NCBI RefSeq assembly: GCF_014109805.1
Contig: NZ_CP059400.1
Span: 2,388,001 to 2,452,000, forward strand
From: Legionella sp. PC1000
GTDB lineage: Bacteria > Pseudomonadota > Gammaproteobacteria > Legionellales > Legionellaceae
Length of the DNA: 64,000 nucleotides
Reading direction: 5' to 3'
Below, piece after piece: positions 33,937 to 44,087 of the stretch. The notes under the pieces are model-generated. The model did not search any database. It worked only from the letters and a program-made list of their open reading frames with translations, and had not been told where the DNA came from. The position numbers were made by a program, and so were the translations under genes. Position 1 is the stretch's first letter. The number at the start of each line of letters is the position of its first letter.

Positions 33937-35175
33937 TCAAATAAAATTAAACACAGATAATCCCTGAATCAGTACAAAACTTTGCTGGGCAACCTCTAAA
34001 TTATACAACTCCTGTTTGAATTCAGTGGCAGCGGCTAATGGGTCAACTTCTTGTAGCCGTTTTAAAATAATTTGGCTTTGTTCAATTAAATCAGAGTTCG
34101 CTGTTTCAGCATGCTCCAACTGATTGAGGCGAGCGCCCAAGTTAGCCCGGGCATCCAAAATCGTAGTTAAAGAACTATCTATTTGGGCTAATATTTGATT
34201 ATTTACGGTGGTTGCTGCTGCCTTTTCGGTGGCACTTGAATAGGGTTGATTCAAATTATTAATCATGTTCTGGATCGTTGCAAAAACCGACTCATTTTGT
34301 GATGGAGCAATTAAAAATGCATCACCAGGATTTGGCATTCCTGAGACTTTCATTTCCATACCATTAAAACTAATACTCATCCCCTCTTCATATAAAGGGG
34401 CGTCATCAGGTAACCCTGTAGGAGGAATAACATTCCCACTTACTGCTCCACTGACCATGACGACCAGCTGCCCCTGTGAATTTAATGCAAAACTCATGGT
34501 GTAATTATCAGGCACATAAGCTGAAGGAGTAGTTACCGAACCCGTATTAATTGATGCAGTTCCAGTATTAGGGGTACCTGTTTGTTTAATCGTAAAACTG
34601 CCATTTCCATTCGGTATACGCATAAAAAGAGCATCGCCTGGATCGTTGACAGCCATTTGTAAACTACTTGCAACAAGCTGAAAACGCTGGGTACTGTCTC
34701 CATTATATACATATTGCCCCGAGGAACTAATTGAAAAAGGCAAGGTGGTAGTTTGCCCACCACTGAACATATAATCACCATTAATATCTTTTGTATTTGC
34801 ATAATCAAGCAATTCATTCAAAATGATATTCGCTTCGATAGCTAATGCCTTACGATCTTGTTCAGACAATGTAGCATTCCCTGCTTTAACTTGAATTTCC
34901 CGCAAGCGTTGTAAACTGGTTGTGCAATCATTTAAGATCGATTCCTCCATACTCAGCGCACTATCAGCACTTTCACGATTTTTTTGCAGAAGCTCCGTGA
35001 TGTTTATACGCTGATTCATTAGTTCGATTTGCGCAAAAGCGATAGGATCATCGGATGAATAACGCACCTTTAGAAAATTTTCGCTTAGTTGCTCTTGCAG
35101 TTTCGCTACGCGTTCTTGCTTAAGTAATAAACTGTTCAAACTGTTCTGATAAATTTGATTTGTTGAAATGCGCAT
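33937..35175 (-). CDS. flgL: Flagellar hook-filament junction protein FlgL
   Basis: 412 residues. FlgL (HAP3) joins the hook to the filament together with FlgK and is exported by the flagellar type III apparatus. The N-terminus M-R-I-S-T-N-Q-I-Y-Q-N-S-L-N-S-L and the flagellin-like C-terminal helix E-L-Y-N-L-E-V-A-Q-Q-S-F-V are typical; the middle is low-complexity and variable. The start overlaps GAGGTGAT just after the flgK stop (3 bp gap), so the two are translated together. Last gene of the cluster. Confidence 0.93.
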   Translation of the reverse strand: MRISTNQIYQNSLNSLLLKQERVAKLQEQLSENFLKVRYSSDDPIAFAQIELMNQRINITELLQKNRESADSALSMEESILNDCTTSLQRLREIQVKAGNATLSEQDRKALAIEANIILNELLDYANTKDINGDYMFSGGQTTTLPFSISSSGQYVYNGDSTQRFQLVASSLQMAVNDPGDALFMRIPNGNGSFTIKQTGTPNTGTASINTGSVTTPSAYVPDNYTMSFALNSQGQLVVMVSGAVSGNVIPPTGLPDDAPLYEEGMSISFNGMEMKVSGMPNPGDAFLIAPSQNESVFATIQNMINNLNQPYSSATEKAAATTVNNQILAQIDSSLTTILDARANLGARLNQLEHAETANSDLIEQSQIILKRLQEVDPLAAATEFKQELYNLEVAQQSFVLIQGLSVFNFI

Positions 35176-35178
35176 TTA

Positions 35179-37125
35179 TCACCTCATTATTTGAAAAAGT
35201 ATTTCCATCATTTGATTGGCTATTTCCATCAGCTTTCCTGCAGCTTCATATGCTTGCTTGAATTGCAATAAATTTTCCGCTTCTTCATCCAGGTTAACGC
35301 CACTGATACTTTCCTGATAGTCTACAGATTGTTTATATAAAACTTGAAATGCATCACTGCGATTTTTAGCCTCATTAGTTAGGCTGCCTGAATCAGAAAG
35401 TAAATCAGAATAAACGTCAAAAAGCGTTTCTGTACCGTTAGAAAAAATATCTTGTTGTTGAATTCCAGCTAAAAGTAATCCATTACGGTTATCACCATAC
35501 CCCCCCTGGTTGTACTGAGCTGTAAACTGATCACCGGTATTGGGAGCTCCAGATAAAGTAATAGAATAAGAGGGATTGATATTATCCGGAATCTCGATCA
35601 CATTGTCTGTATTGGGAACAAACGTAATTGGGCCAGTTGTAATGCCATCAGTAACGTTAATCAAATTGAATTGTGTTGGAGAAATAAAATCAATAGTATA
35701 TCGTTTTGTAACCTCAGTAGTATTTAAAACAGCTCCCAAATCGATTTTTCCCTGCCCCGTATTATTTAGTGATGCACTGGTTTGTACAGGTGATGCAAGC
35801 GCCAATTGACGAGGATCACTCATCAATAGAGCAAAATTCGAGGCAGCACCACGTGTAGGCATCAGTGTAAAAGAATCATTATTTACCAAATTAGCCAGGT
35901 TATCTACAGTAATGATCATCCCATCAACTACAATTTGTCCTGCAGGAGGGGCTGGCGGGTTGCTACTCCAATTTAATGTTACAGCAGAGCCATCCGAATC
36001 ACGAATGAGGGTTACCTGATTTGCTCCTGCATTGGTAACAACTAATTGATAATCACTTATTTGGGTTTGTGAAATATCAGAAATATTCACCGACAATACT
36101 CCAGACCCCGCATTTGTTGCTGCGGCTATCGAGCGATTCAGCTGTAACGCTTGACTGTTATAATCAGTAAAAATGTTCTGTCCTAATTGATTGTTCAAAT
36201 CCATACCCAAACGATTTTGAGCATTGAATGTCTGTGCTAAACCAATCGCCATTTGACCTATTATTTGACTGGTTTTAGATAAAATATTTCTTTCATAATC
36301 CAGTAAACCACCTAAAGTTCCGCTTGCTAATTGATTTGTAATATCTGTTTGTCCTGCACCTGTATCCAATGAAATATGAGTTCCTTGTGCTGTTAATTGA
36401 TCATAACTCACAGATAAAGCGCGCTGCGTTGCTCCAATCACCAGCATTTGACCACTGCCAATACCCACATTTACCATCCCATTATTCTGCTCCACAACAG
36501 TTAAATCGGAGAATTCGGACAGTTGCTTGAGTAATTCATCCCGTTGATCCAACAATTCAGGTGAGTTGGGCGAGTTCATTATTTGTCCGTTAACGGCAGC
36601 AAGATCTGATGTCAATTGATTGATTTTATTTGCTATTTCTTTTATCTGAGCGGTGGAGTTTTCTTGATATTGATCGAGATTTTGCTGTAAGAATAAAAAT
36701 TGACTCGCTAATAATTGACTTTGACTCATAACAACATTTCGCGACGCAACACTGTCTGGCGCATTATTTAGTTGACCTAGTGAATCAAAAAAGGATTGCA
36801 AAGATGAGGAAAGGCTACTGCCATCTTGAGAAAGTAATTTATTAATTTGCAACGCTTGTTGGTAAAAAGTGTCGTATTGAGATTTAATGCTTAGAGTGCT
36901 TCTCACTTGAGCGTTAGCAAATTGATCCACGTTACGGGAAACATTATTAACTGCTACTCCGGTCCCAATAAAAGAACCCGCAAACTTGCGCGATGGGGTC
37001 GCAGTAAATTGAATACTTTGTCTTGAATAACCTCGAGTTTTGATATTTGCAATATTATTTCCAGTAACACTCAATGCGTTTTGAAAAGCATTCATCCCCG
37101 AATAAGCAATACTTAGTATTGACAT
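35179..37125 (-). CDS. flgK: Flagellar hook-associated protein FlgK
   Basis: 648 residues. FlgK (HAP1) is the first hook-filament junction protein. The N-terminus has the rod/hook family motif A-Y-S-G-M-N-A-F-Q-N-A-L-S-V-T-G-N-N-I-A-N and a C-terminal coiled helix with V-N-L-D-E-E-A-E-N-L-L-Q-F-K-Q-A-Y, as in all FlgK. The length is larger than the enteric protein (about 550) because of an enlarged central domain. Preceded by GGGAGTGAG. Directly upstream of flgL. Confidence 0.95.
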   Translation of the reverse strand: MSILSIAYSGMNAFQNALSVTGNNIANIKTRGYSRQSIQFTATPSRKFAGSFIGTGVAVNNVSRNVDQFANAQVRSTLSIKSQYDTFYQQALQINKLLSQDGSSLSSSLQSFFDSLGQLNNAPDSVASRNVVMSQSQLLASQFLFLQQNLDQYQENSTAQIKEIANKINQLTSDLAAVNGQIMNSPNSPELLDQRDELLKQLSEFSDLTVVEQNNGMVNVGIGSGQMLVIGATQRALSVSYDQLTAQGTHISLDTGAGQTDITNQLASGTLGGLLDYERNILSKTSQIIGQMAIGLAQTFNAQNRLGMDLNNQLGQNIFTDYNSQALQLNRSIAAATNAGSGVLSVNISDISQTQISDYQLVVTNAGANQVTLIRDSDGSAVTLNWSSNPPAPPAGQIVVDGMIITVDNLANLVNNDSFTLMPTRGAASNFALLMSDPRQLALASPVQTSASLNNTGQGKIDLGAVLNTTEVTKRYTIDFISPTQFNLINVTDGITTGPITFVPNTDNVIEIPDNINPSYSITLSGAPNTGDQFTAQYNQGGYGDNRNGLLLAGIQQQDIFSNGTETLFDVYSDLLSDSGSLTNEAKNRSDAFQVLYKQSVDYQESISGVNLDEEAENLLQFKQAYEAAGKLMEIANQMMEILFQIMR

Positions 37126-37162
37126 AGTTACTCACTCCCTGACCTAATAGTCAAATGTTCCA

Positions 37163-38062
37163 TCAAACTTGCTCCAATAACTCACAGCGTTGAATTGCCT
37201 GGTTTAATTCCTCGCCACGATAAATTGATAAAATTTTTGTACCGTACTCAGGATCAGTGGCATATCCTGCTTTATGTAACTCATTGACATAAACCTCTGG
37301 ATTCCCGGTACTGGCTAAAGCACTTTGATAGCGTTCGCTACCCTTGATTAAAGAAATATAATCACTAAAGCTATGTTCAATTGATGAATATTTTCTAAAC
37401 GATGCATTTATTTTAATCGGCGTATCGGCGATATATTCTGTTGTTTTTACATTTACTGAATCAAGCTCGTTACCACTACTCGACTTGATATTGAACAAGT
37501 TATTACTGCTGGTGCCATCAACATCCTTAGTGACAAATTTTCCCCATCCTGTTTCCAATGCTGCTTGTGCCATTAAAACTTTAGGATCCAAACCAATAAG
37601 TGACGCAGCCTGTTTTGCCTGGGGCCAAATTGATTTGACGAACTCATCAATTGTAGTAGTTACGGGTATCTCCTGTTTTGCTGCCTTGACTGGAATAGCA
37701 GGGAAAGAAGAAATCTCCGACTTAGCTGGAATACTCTTTGCTGGTTGTTCCACGGTAGGCAGATTATGTTCCATTTGTTTTGCAAGCATGTCAGCCAAAC
37801 CAATACTCTTGGAATTTGCAATGGTACTCGCATATTGAGCATCTAACATATCCTGAAAAGTTTCCCGATCTTTACCTCTAAAGGGACTAGATTCATCAAG
37901 AAAATGTTGCCCCATACGCATACTTTTTAACATGGATTGTAAGAATATTCCTTCAAATTGCTTCGCTGCATCAGGCAGCGCTTCTTTTGCATTATTTTGA
38001 GCTTGAACTTTTAATTCAGTTAATGCATTAAAATCACTGGTTGCAATTCCATGTACGGTCAT
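37163..38062 (-). CDS. flgJ: Rod-cap protein and peptidoglycan hydrolase FlgJ
   Basis: 299 residues in two domains. The N-terminal part (about 1-100) is the rod-scaffold domain with F-E-G-I-F-L-Q-S-M-L-K-S-M-R; the C-terminal part (about 150-295) is a glucosaminidase-type muramidase with M-A-Q-A-A-L-E-T-G-W-G-K, containing the catalytic Glu, and N-L-F-N-I-K. It opens the cell wall for the growing rod. AAAGGATT ribosome-binding site. Standard position between flgI and flgK. Confidence 0.94.
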   Translation of the reverse strand: MTVHGIATSDFNALTELKVQAQNNAKEALPDAAKQFEGIFLQSMLKSMRMGQHFLDESSPFRGKDRETFQDMLDAQYASTIANSKSIGLADMLAKQMEHNLPTVEQPAKSIPAKSEISSFPAIPVKAAKQEIPVTTTIDEFVKSIWPQAKQAASLIGLDPKVLMAQAALETGWGKFVTKDVDGTSSNNLFNIKSSSGNELDSVNVKTTEYIADTPIKINASFRKYSSIEHSFSDYISLIKGSERYQSALASTGNPEVYVNELHKAGYATDPEYGTKILSIYRGEELNQAIQRCELLEQV

Positions 38063-38114
38063 ATTAATCCTTTATCTTAATCGATGATGCTTCATTGTTC
38101 ATCAAAATACACAC

Positions 38115-39218
38115 CTATATCACAATTAATGTGGCATTTAACGCACCAGCTTGTTGTAATGCTTCAAGGATCGCAATCACATCAGCTGGAGTTGCGCCAA
38201 CAGCATTAATACCTCGAACGATATCTTTTAATGTCACGCCACGAGGTAAGACAAAAGCATGGTTATTTTTTTGGTCAATCGATACTTGCGACTGCTGTGT
38301 TGAAACGGTTCTTCCATCTGCAAAGGCGTTAGGTTGGCTTATCACTGGAGTCTCAGTCACACTAACTACCAAATTACCATGCGAAACCGCCGCAGATTTA
38401 ACAATAACATTAGAGGAAATAACAACGGTTCCAGTACGTGCGTTAATAATAATTTTAGCCATAGCCTCAGCGGGTTTAAATTCTATATTCTCCAACACTG
38501 AAACATAATCCACACGTTGTGACATTTTTTTAGGCGCGGTAACAACTACTGAAGCGGCATCCAGTGCTCTGGCAGTTCCTGGTCCCATCATTTCATTAAT
38601 GGCATCGCTCATGCGCTTCGCAGTTGTAAAATCCGGAGTATGCAAATTAAAGGTCAAATCTTTTGTAAAATAGAAAGGATTAGGTATATCTGCCTCAATG
38701 GTTGCACCGTTCGGAATTCGCCCTCCACTGGGAACATTTACCGTAACACTTGAACCATCACTTCCTGCAGCACTAACGCCGGATACGATAACATTTCCCT
38801 GAGATATTGCATAAACTCGCCCATCCGCTCCTTTTAATGGGGTCATTAACAAGGTACCGCCTAATAAACTTTTTGAATCGCCAATCGACGAAATATTGAC
38901 ATCCAGGGACTGGCCCTTTTTCATAAAAGAAGACAAACTTGCTGTCACCATGACTGCAGCCATATTTTTCGAATTAAGCTTGGTTCCTGGTTGTATGTTA
39001 ACACCTAATTGAGTGAGCATGTTTGCAAAGGTATCTTCGGTATATCGAGTTCCGGTTTTATCTCCAGTACCATTTAAACCAACCACCAAACCATAACCAA
39101 CCAACTGGTTTGTGCGAACACCAGCCAAAGTAGCAATGTCTTTAATGCGTTCGGCATAAACATGATTTGATATCAAGTTTATTGCAAACATCCATGTAAT
39201 TATCAGCAATCGCCGCAT
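38115..39218 (-). CDS. flgI: Flagellar P-ring protein FlgI
   Basis: 367 residues with a Sec signal peptide (to V-Y-A) and the P-ring start [22 protein letters not shown]. FlgI forms the bushing ring in the peptidoglycan layer around the rod. The C-terminus [17 protein letters not shown] is typical. AAGGAATT before the ATG. A 123-bp gap to flgH is the largest in the cluster and could hold an internal promoter, though none was recognised. Confidence 0.95.
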   Translation of the reverse strand: MRRLLIITWMFAINLISNHVYAERIKDIATLAGVRTNQLVGYGLVVGLNGTGDKTGTRYTEDTFANMLTQLGVNIQPGTKLNSKNMAAVMVTASLSSFMKKGQSLDVNISSIGDSKSLLGGTLLMTPLKGADGRVYAISQGNVIVSGVSAAGSDGSSVTVNVPSGGRIPNGATIEADIPNPFYFTKDLTFNLHTPDFTTAKRMSDAINEMMGPGTARALDAASVVVTAPKKMSQRVDYVSVLENIEFKPAEAMAKIIINARTGTVVISSNVIVKSAAVSHGNLVVSVTETPVISQPNAFADGRTVSTQQSQVSIDQKNNHAFVLPRGVTLKDIVRGINAVGATPADVIAILEALQQAGALNATLIVI

Positions 39219-39341
39219 TACAATTCCTTAATTAAGCACTTTTATAAATACAAATCCCTTTCGAACTGATAAGACAAAGTAGAGTCAGGCAGATACTTCA
39301 TTGCAAATTATATTTACCATTACTAAGACTACAGGTTAGGG

Positions 39342-40034
39342 TTAGGTTGGGAATAATGGCCCCCACATAATTCGCGCTAACCATCCCTGGGCATTCGTGT
39401 TATTCACTTGTCCTGTGCCGCCATAAGCAATACGAGCATTTGCCAGACGATCCGAGGTGATGGAATTATCAGCCCGAACATCCTGAGGACGAATAATACC
39501 GGAAACACGTACATACTCCTCACCTTGGTCTATTTTAACCCATTTTTCTCCCTGAACGACCATGTTACCATTTGCCAACACTTGAGCCACAGTAACAGAA
39601 ATGCTTCCTGCTAACTTATTATTCTGTACTGCCTGCGCAGAACCATTGAACTGTCGCCGGTTGTTCAAGTCAAAATCCATACTGTAACCGCTACCAAAGG
39701 ATATTGGCCGGCCTAAAAAGAGATTGTTTTTGACTACGTTAGTATCTGTTTTCATCTGTTGCAGCGTTGCATTTTTTGATGCATTGGTGCTTTCAACCAA
39801 AAAAACGGTAATGATATCGCCAGCATGCCTAGCTCTTGGTGTTTCGAAAAGAGGCAATGCCGTTTCAGCGCTATAAATAGCTCCAGACTCCTTCCTCAAC
39901 TCCTTTGGATCAGGTGTCGTAGGATATGTAGGTGCATACTCAGGATCATTCCCGCGCTGGGGAGGATTAAACAGTTCGCACCCACTCATAAGAATGACAA
40001 CCGAGCTTACAACAAGCAAATTAAATAATTTCAT
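39342..40034 (-). CDS. flgH: Flagellar L-ring lipoprotein FlgH
   Basis: 230 residues. A lipoprotein signal with lipobox L-M-S-G-C puts Cys19 as the lipidated residue. Conserved L-ring features include A-R-H-A-G-D-I-I-T-V-F-L-V-E-S and V-S-G-I-I-R-P-Q-D-V. FlgH forms the outer-membrane ring around the rod. The ribosome-binding site is weaker than elsewhere in the cluster. It starts 13 bp after flgG ends. Confidence 0.95.
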   Translation of the reverse strand: MKLFNLLVVSSVVILMSGCELFNPPQRGNDPEYAPTYPTTPDPKELRKESGAIYSAETALPLFETPRARHAGDIITVFLVESTNASKNATLQQMKTDTNVVKNNLFLGRPISFGSGYSMDFDLNNRRQFNGSAQAVQNNKLAGSISVTVAQVLANGNMVVQGEKWVKIDQGEEYVRVSGIIRPQDVRADNSITSDRLANARIAYGGTGQVNNTNAQGWLARIMWGPLFPT

Positions 40035-40047
40035 TAATGAAATCTTC

Positions 40048-40833
40048 TTAAACCGTTTGATTCAAGTATTGCAACATGTTATCCACTGTCTGGATGCTCT
40101 TTGCTGTAATTTCATAGCTTCTTTGAGCCTGAATCATATTGACTAACTCTTCAACTACATTCACATTCGATGCCTCCAGAGAGCCTTGCAACAAGGTACC
40201 TACACCCGAATTTCCTGGATTATTCAGTGTTGCAGCACCACTCGAAGCCGTTTCTATAAAAAGGTTTTGTCCTATAGGTTGAAGCCCTGTAGGGTTAGTA
40301 AAATTAGCGAGTTGGATGGTTCCAAGTACCGTTGGCGTATTGCTTCCAACCACGGTAGCACTCACTACTCCATCAGTACTAATGGTTACCCCTAATGTTT
40401 GAGTAGGAATATTTATTGCAGGTTGCAACGGATATCCATTGATATCAACAAGCTGGCCTGTGTTATCCACTGTAAAAGTACCATCACGTGTATAAGCTTG
40501 GGTACCATCAGGCATTAAAATCGTAAAAAATCCTTGCCCCTGGATCATCAAATCATAAGGATTACGTGTATTTTGTACACTTCCCTGTTCGAATATTTTT
40601 TCTGTAGCAGCTAAATGGACTCCTGCACCTGAGTTTATTCCCGTTGGAATTAAAGAGTTCTCTGAAGATTGGGCTCCAGCCTGGCTTGAGTTCTGATAAA
40701 GCAAATCCTGAAATATTGCTCTATCCTTTTTAAATCCAGTTGTATTAACGTTTGCCAAATTATTAGCAATAGTAGCGATATTTTTTTCTTGTGCTTCCAA
40801 GCCTGATTTACTTACCCATAATGCTGGTTCCAT
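40048..40833 (-). CDS. flgG: Flagellar distal rod protein FlgG
   Basis: 261 residues, the usual FlgG length. Start ATG 40833 with GGAGGGGG seven bases before it; a TTG-initiated extension to 40866 would add 11 residues not seen in the family. The N-terminus E-P-A-L-W-V-S-K-S-G-L-E-A-Q and A-N-N-L-A-N-V-N-T-T-G-F-K-K-D-R are diagnostic, as is the C-terminal helix V-E-E-L-V-N-M-I-Q-A-Q-R-S-Y-E. It forms the distal part of the drive-shaft rod. Confidence 0.95.
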   Translation of the reverse strand: MEPALWVSKSGLEAQEKNIATIANNLANVNTTGFKKDRAIFQDLLYQNSSQAGAQSSENSLIPTGINSGAGVHLAATEKIFEQGSVQNTRNPYDLMIQGQGFFTILMPDGTQAYTRDGTFTVDNTGQLVDINGYPLQPAINIPTQTLGVTISTDGVVSATVVGSNTPTVLGTIQLANFTNPTGLQPIGQNLFIETASSGAATLNNPGNSGVGTLLQGSLEASNVNVVEELVNMIQAQRSYEITAKSIQTVDNMLQYLNQTV

Positions 40834-40878
40834 GGAGCCCCCTCCGCAATTATTCTTGTTTTTCAACTAAATTGGTTA

Positions 40879-41619
40879 TCATTCCTGCAATACTTGTGCC
40901 AGCTTTTGGAAATTGTCTTCAACTGTGGATATCACCTTCATATGCGCATCATATTCGCGTCCTGAGGTAATCATTTCTACCATCTGATCAATAGCATTCA
41001 CATTAGAGCCTTCAATGGCTCCGCTTCTAATCTTGACACTCCCATCAGCAGCAGCTGGAGTTCCACCATTCTTTAATTGGAATAAACCTTCTGAATTTTT
41101 AACAATATTATTTTTATCGAGCGTAACTAGCTTAATTCTATCCAATATGGCTGCACTTTTAGGATCGCCACCCAATGGAACAACTGTAATTGTTCCATCA
41201 GTTCCTATGTTTACAGATTGGGCTGGGGGAATCGAAATTGGGCCGCCATTTCCCAGAACAGGAAGCCCGGAAGCAGTTGTTAATAAGCCGTTAATATCCA
41301 AACGCAAGTTTCCAGCCTTAGTATAGGCCTCTTTACCTTGACTACCTACCGCAAACCAACCATTACCCTCAATTGCTATATCTAAATTACGCCCTGTTGT
41401 CATAATCTCCCCAGGACTCAAATTAACTGCACTTTGATTTTGTATTGGAAAGGATGGCCCTTTGCCGGATCCATCTGTACTTGCATACATAGTTTGTGCT
41501 TGATACATGTCCGCTTTAAAACCTGGAGTACTCAAATTCGCCAAATTATTGGCGATTATCTCCTGGCGTTTAAAGCCGATCCGCCCCCCACCAGCAGCAT
41601 TATATAAGATAGGATCCAT
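40879..41619 (-). CDS. flgF: Flagellar proximal rod protein FlgF
   Basis: 246 residues. Rod family protein with A-N-N-L-A-N-L-S-T-P-G-F-K-A-D near the N-terminus and the C-terminal V-E-M-I-T-S-G-R-E-Y-D-A-H-M-K-V helix. It belongs to the proximal rod with FlgB and FlgC. AGGAGGTAACCCT precedes the start. It follows flgE by 11 bp and precedes flgG by 45 bp. Confidence 0.94.
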   Translation of the reverse strand: MDPILYNAAGGGRIGFKRQEIIANNLANLSTPGFKADMYQAQTMYASTDGSGKGPSFPIQNQSAVNLSPGEIMTTGRNLDIAIEGNGWFAVGSQGKEAYTKAGNLRLDINGLLTTASGLPVLGNGGPISIPPAQSVNIGTDGTITVVPLGGDPKSAAILDRIKLVTLDKNNIVKNSEGLFQLKNGGTPAAADGSVKIRSGAIEGSNVNAIDQMVEMITSGREYDAHMKVISTVEDNFQKLAQVLQE

Positions 41620-41630
41620 AGGGTTACCTC

Positions 41631-42956
41631 CTAACGCATATTAATTATTGTTTGTGTGATCGCATCACCAGCACGAATTGACTGAGCATTGGCTTGAAAA
41701 TCGCGTTGTGCACTGATCAAGTCTACTAATTCACTGGTTAAATCAACATTAGATTGCTCTAACATACCTGATTTAATGGCGCCAAATCCTCCGGATGCAG
41801 CAGTACCAATTAAAGGTTGTCCTGAAGCAGAAGTTTCAGCCCAACATACATTCCCCATATTTTGTAGGCCTGTAGGATCAGCAAAATTAGCTAATTGAAT
41901 CTGTCCCATAGCCATAGATTGGCCGTTGGTATAAATTCCTAAAATAAGTCCGGTATCATCAATACTCAGGCTTGCCAGGCTTCCTGTTGTATAACCATTT
42001 GAGGCGGTAGATTGGACACCAAAGGGACTACCAAACTGCGTACTGTTTGATAAATCAATATTTAAGTTTAAAGGATTGGCACCATTATTCAAATTAAGTG
42101 ACAATGGGATCAGATTATTACCTATGGGAGCTCCTCCTGGACTCGCAACTCCGACAAATGATCCATCTGAATTAAAATTCACTTCGAACAAATTCGTTGT
42201 ATTATCTGTTCCAACATTAGCTGGAACATTTTGGTTATCAATTTGAAAAGCAACATACCATTGATTCTCTGTACCTGGAGGAGTTGATGCATTGGGTTGT
42301 CCCGCTGCAGCAGCAGAATCCGCTTTGATAAAATACATGCTAAGCACATGCGAATTTCCTAAGCTATCGTAAATAGTCAATGATGTTGGATTATTGTAAG
42401 AGCTGCTAAGTGGCGCAGCTCCACCTATCCAATCAATGGCTGGAGGAGTACTTTGTGAATTCAAATTGACGCCAGTTGTCACCGTGGTACTTGCCTGCGG
42501 ACTTATGTTCTCTGTATTTATCTGCAATTTTCCAGAAGTTCCTGTAATATTTCCATTGCCATCAGAAAGGAGTCCAGTAAGATATTGCCCATTCGCATTG
42601 GTAATATAATTTTGGTTATCCAAATTAAACTGGCCTGCGCGTGTGTACACTGCACCGCCACCTGGATTATTTAAAATAAAAAAACCAGAACCATTCACTG
42701 CGAGATCCAGGCTGTTTGTACTACTGGATAAATTTCCAGATGCGAACGACTGCTGAACTTGAGTCAGCATCACCCCGCTCCCTATAGAAGTACTGCCTGC
42801 ACCAAAGCTTCCGTAACCGCCAAAAGCATAAATATCACCAAAATTAGCGCGAGAACCCTTAAACCCTACAGTTGAAGAGTTTGCAATATTATTCCCTATA
42901 ACATCCAGATTACTTGTTGCTGCTTGAAGTCCACTTAGTGCCGCGTCAAAAATCAT
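41631..42956 (-). CDS. flgE: Flagellar hook protein FlgE
   Basis: 441 residues. The hook monomer, exported and polymerised under the FlgD cap. N-terminus F-D-A-A-L-S-G-L-Q-A-A-T-S-N-L-D-V-I-G-N-N-I-A-N and C-terminus L-V-D-L-I-S-A-Q-R-D-F-Q-A-N-A-Q-S-I are conserved; the middle is Asn/Ser/Gly-rich as expected for exposed hook domains. GCAGGAGG ribosome-binding site. It follows flgD by 15 bp. Confidence 0.95.
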   Translation of the reverse strand: MIFDAALSGLQAATSNLDVIGNNIANSSTVGFKGSRANFGDIYAFGGYGSFGAGSTSIGSGVMLTQVQQSFASGNLSSSTNSLDLAVNGSGFFILNNPGGGAVYTRAGQFNLDNQNYITNANGQYLTGLLSDGNGNITGTSGKLQINTENISPQASTTVTTGVNLNSQSTPPAIDWIGGAAPLSSSYNNPTSLTIYDSLGNSHVLSMYFIKADSAAAAGQPNASTPPGTENQWYVAFQIDNQNVPANVGTDNTTNLFEVNFNSDGSFVGVASPGGAPIGNNLIPLSLNLNNGANPLNLNIDLSNSTQFGSPFGVQSTASNGYTTGSLASLSIDDTGLILGIYTNGQSMAMGQIQLANFADPTGLQNMGNVCWAETSASGQPLIGTAASGGFGAIKSGMLEQSNVDLTSELVDLISAQRDFQANAQSIRAGDAITQTIINMR

Positions 42957-42971
42957 TTTAGCCTCCTGCTT

Positions 42972-43649
42972 TTAAACTGATATTTGTCTTACCTGATCCA
43001 ATGATACTGGTCCAATCCCTGCTACATTCAATTTTAAACCTTCTCCATTTTGGCCAAGGCTTACGCTATCGACATTGGCAGAAGTCATTGTTTTTAAAGA
43101 TACTTCTTTTCCTCCATAAACAGCATGTACTTCAATTTTATATTTACCCTCTTTCATCCGATTATTGTCGCTGCCAGTACCATCCCAACTAAATTGAAAA
43201 AATCCAGGAGCAGGCTGTCCTAAAGGAATTGTCTTTATCAGCTCCCCAGATTCCGAATAAATTGATGCACTTAAATTACTTAGACCAGGTGGAATATCAA
43301 CTGCTGCCTTTGCATCACCCTCATTATTCAGCTGAAGGGTCTGACTGTTGACCAAAACTTTACGACCCACTAAAGCCGAGGCTTGCAAAGCCTGATTTGA
43401 TTGCAGGGAAGTTGCCATTTGTTGTAACGACTCTTGCATTTTGGCAACCCCATCATTCGTACTAAACTGTGCTAGTTGCGATAAAAACTCACCATTTACC
43501 TGCGGTTGCATCGGATCCTGGTTTTGAATTTGAGCAACCATTAAACGTAGAAAATCCTGTTGCCCCAAACTGTTCTTCGCTGTGGAATCCATTTGATTAT
43601 TAAATGATGGGTTAGACGCGTTAGTTCCGTTAACTGAATTTGTCGACAT
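42972..43649 (-). CDS. flgD: Flagellar hook-capping protein FlgD
   Basis: 225 residues. The N-terminal export region contains L-G-Q-Q-D-F-L-R-L-M-V-A-Q-I-Q-N-Q-D-P-M, a strong FlgD signature. The C-terminal half has a small beta-sandwich with F-S-W-D-G-T-G (FlgD Ig-like domain). It caps the growing hook and is discarded at completion. GGGAGAAAAG upstream. Placed between flgC and flgE, as expected. Confidence 0.95.
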   Translation of the reverse strand: MSTNSVNGTNASNPSFNNQMDSTAKNSLGQQDFLRLMVAQIQNQDPMQPQVNGEFLSQLAQFSTNDGVAKMQESLQQMATSLQSNQALQASALVGRKVLVNSQTLQLNNEGDAKAAVDIPPGLSNLSASIYSESGELIKTIPLGQPAPGFFQFSWDGTGSDNNRMKEGKYKIEVHAVYGGKEVSLKTMTSANVDSVSLGQNGEGLKLNVAGIGPVSLDQVRQISV

Positions 43650-43662
43650 TCACTTTTCTCCC

Positions 43663-44085
43663 TTATTCACCCAACTTTAAAGTCCGTAGTAATAGTTGTT
43701 TTGTTGTATTAAGCAATTCAACATCCATTTGATATGACCTGGAAGCAGAAATAACGTTTGCCATTTCTTCAACATAGTTCACATTCGGTGTATAAACAAA
43801 CCCATCTTTATCTGCCAAGGGGTTATCAGGCGCATAACGTCTTTGAGGATCTAAAGTACTCTCATAAGTTCCTTTAAGTTGTACCCCTCCTGATACGTGT
43901 TCCCCCATCCATTGATTTGCATGTTCCTGTACTGCTTTAAATATCGGATACTTCGCCTTGTACACCTCATCAACACTCCCTGATTCTACATTAGCATTAC
44001 TCATATTCTCGGCGCTAGTGGTCAAACGTGCTGTTTCAGCGGTCAATGCTGAGCCTGCAATATTAAAAATTGCACTTAATGTCAT
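43663..44085 (-). CDS. flgC: Flagellar proximal rod protein FlgC
   Basis: 140 residues, a normal FlgC length. The N-terminal A-G-S-A-L-T-A-E-T-A-R-L-T-T-S-A-E-N-M-S-N-A and C-terminal N-Y-V-E-E-M-A-N-V-I-S-A-S-R-S-Y match the proximal rod family. The start lies 2 bp after the flgB stop, with AGGAG inside the end of flgB, so translation is coupled. Confidence 0.95.
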   Translation of the reverse strand: MTLSAIFNIAGSALTAETARLTTSAENMSNANVESGSVDEVYKAKYPIFKAVQEHANQWMGEHVSGGVQLKGTYESTLDPQRRYAPDNPLADKDGFVYTPNVNYVEEMANVISASRSYQMDVELLNTTKQLLLRTLKLGE

Positions 44086-44087
44086 TC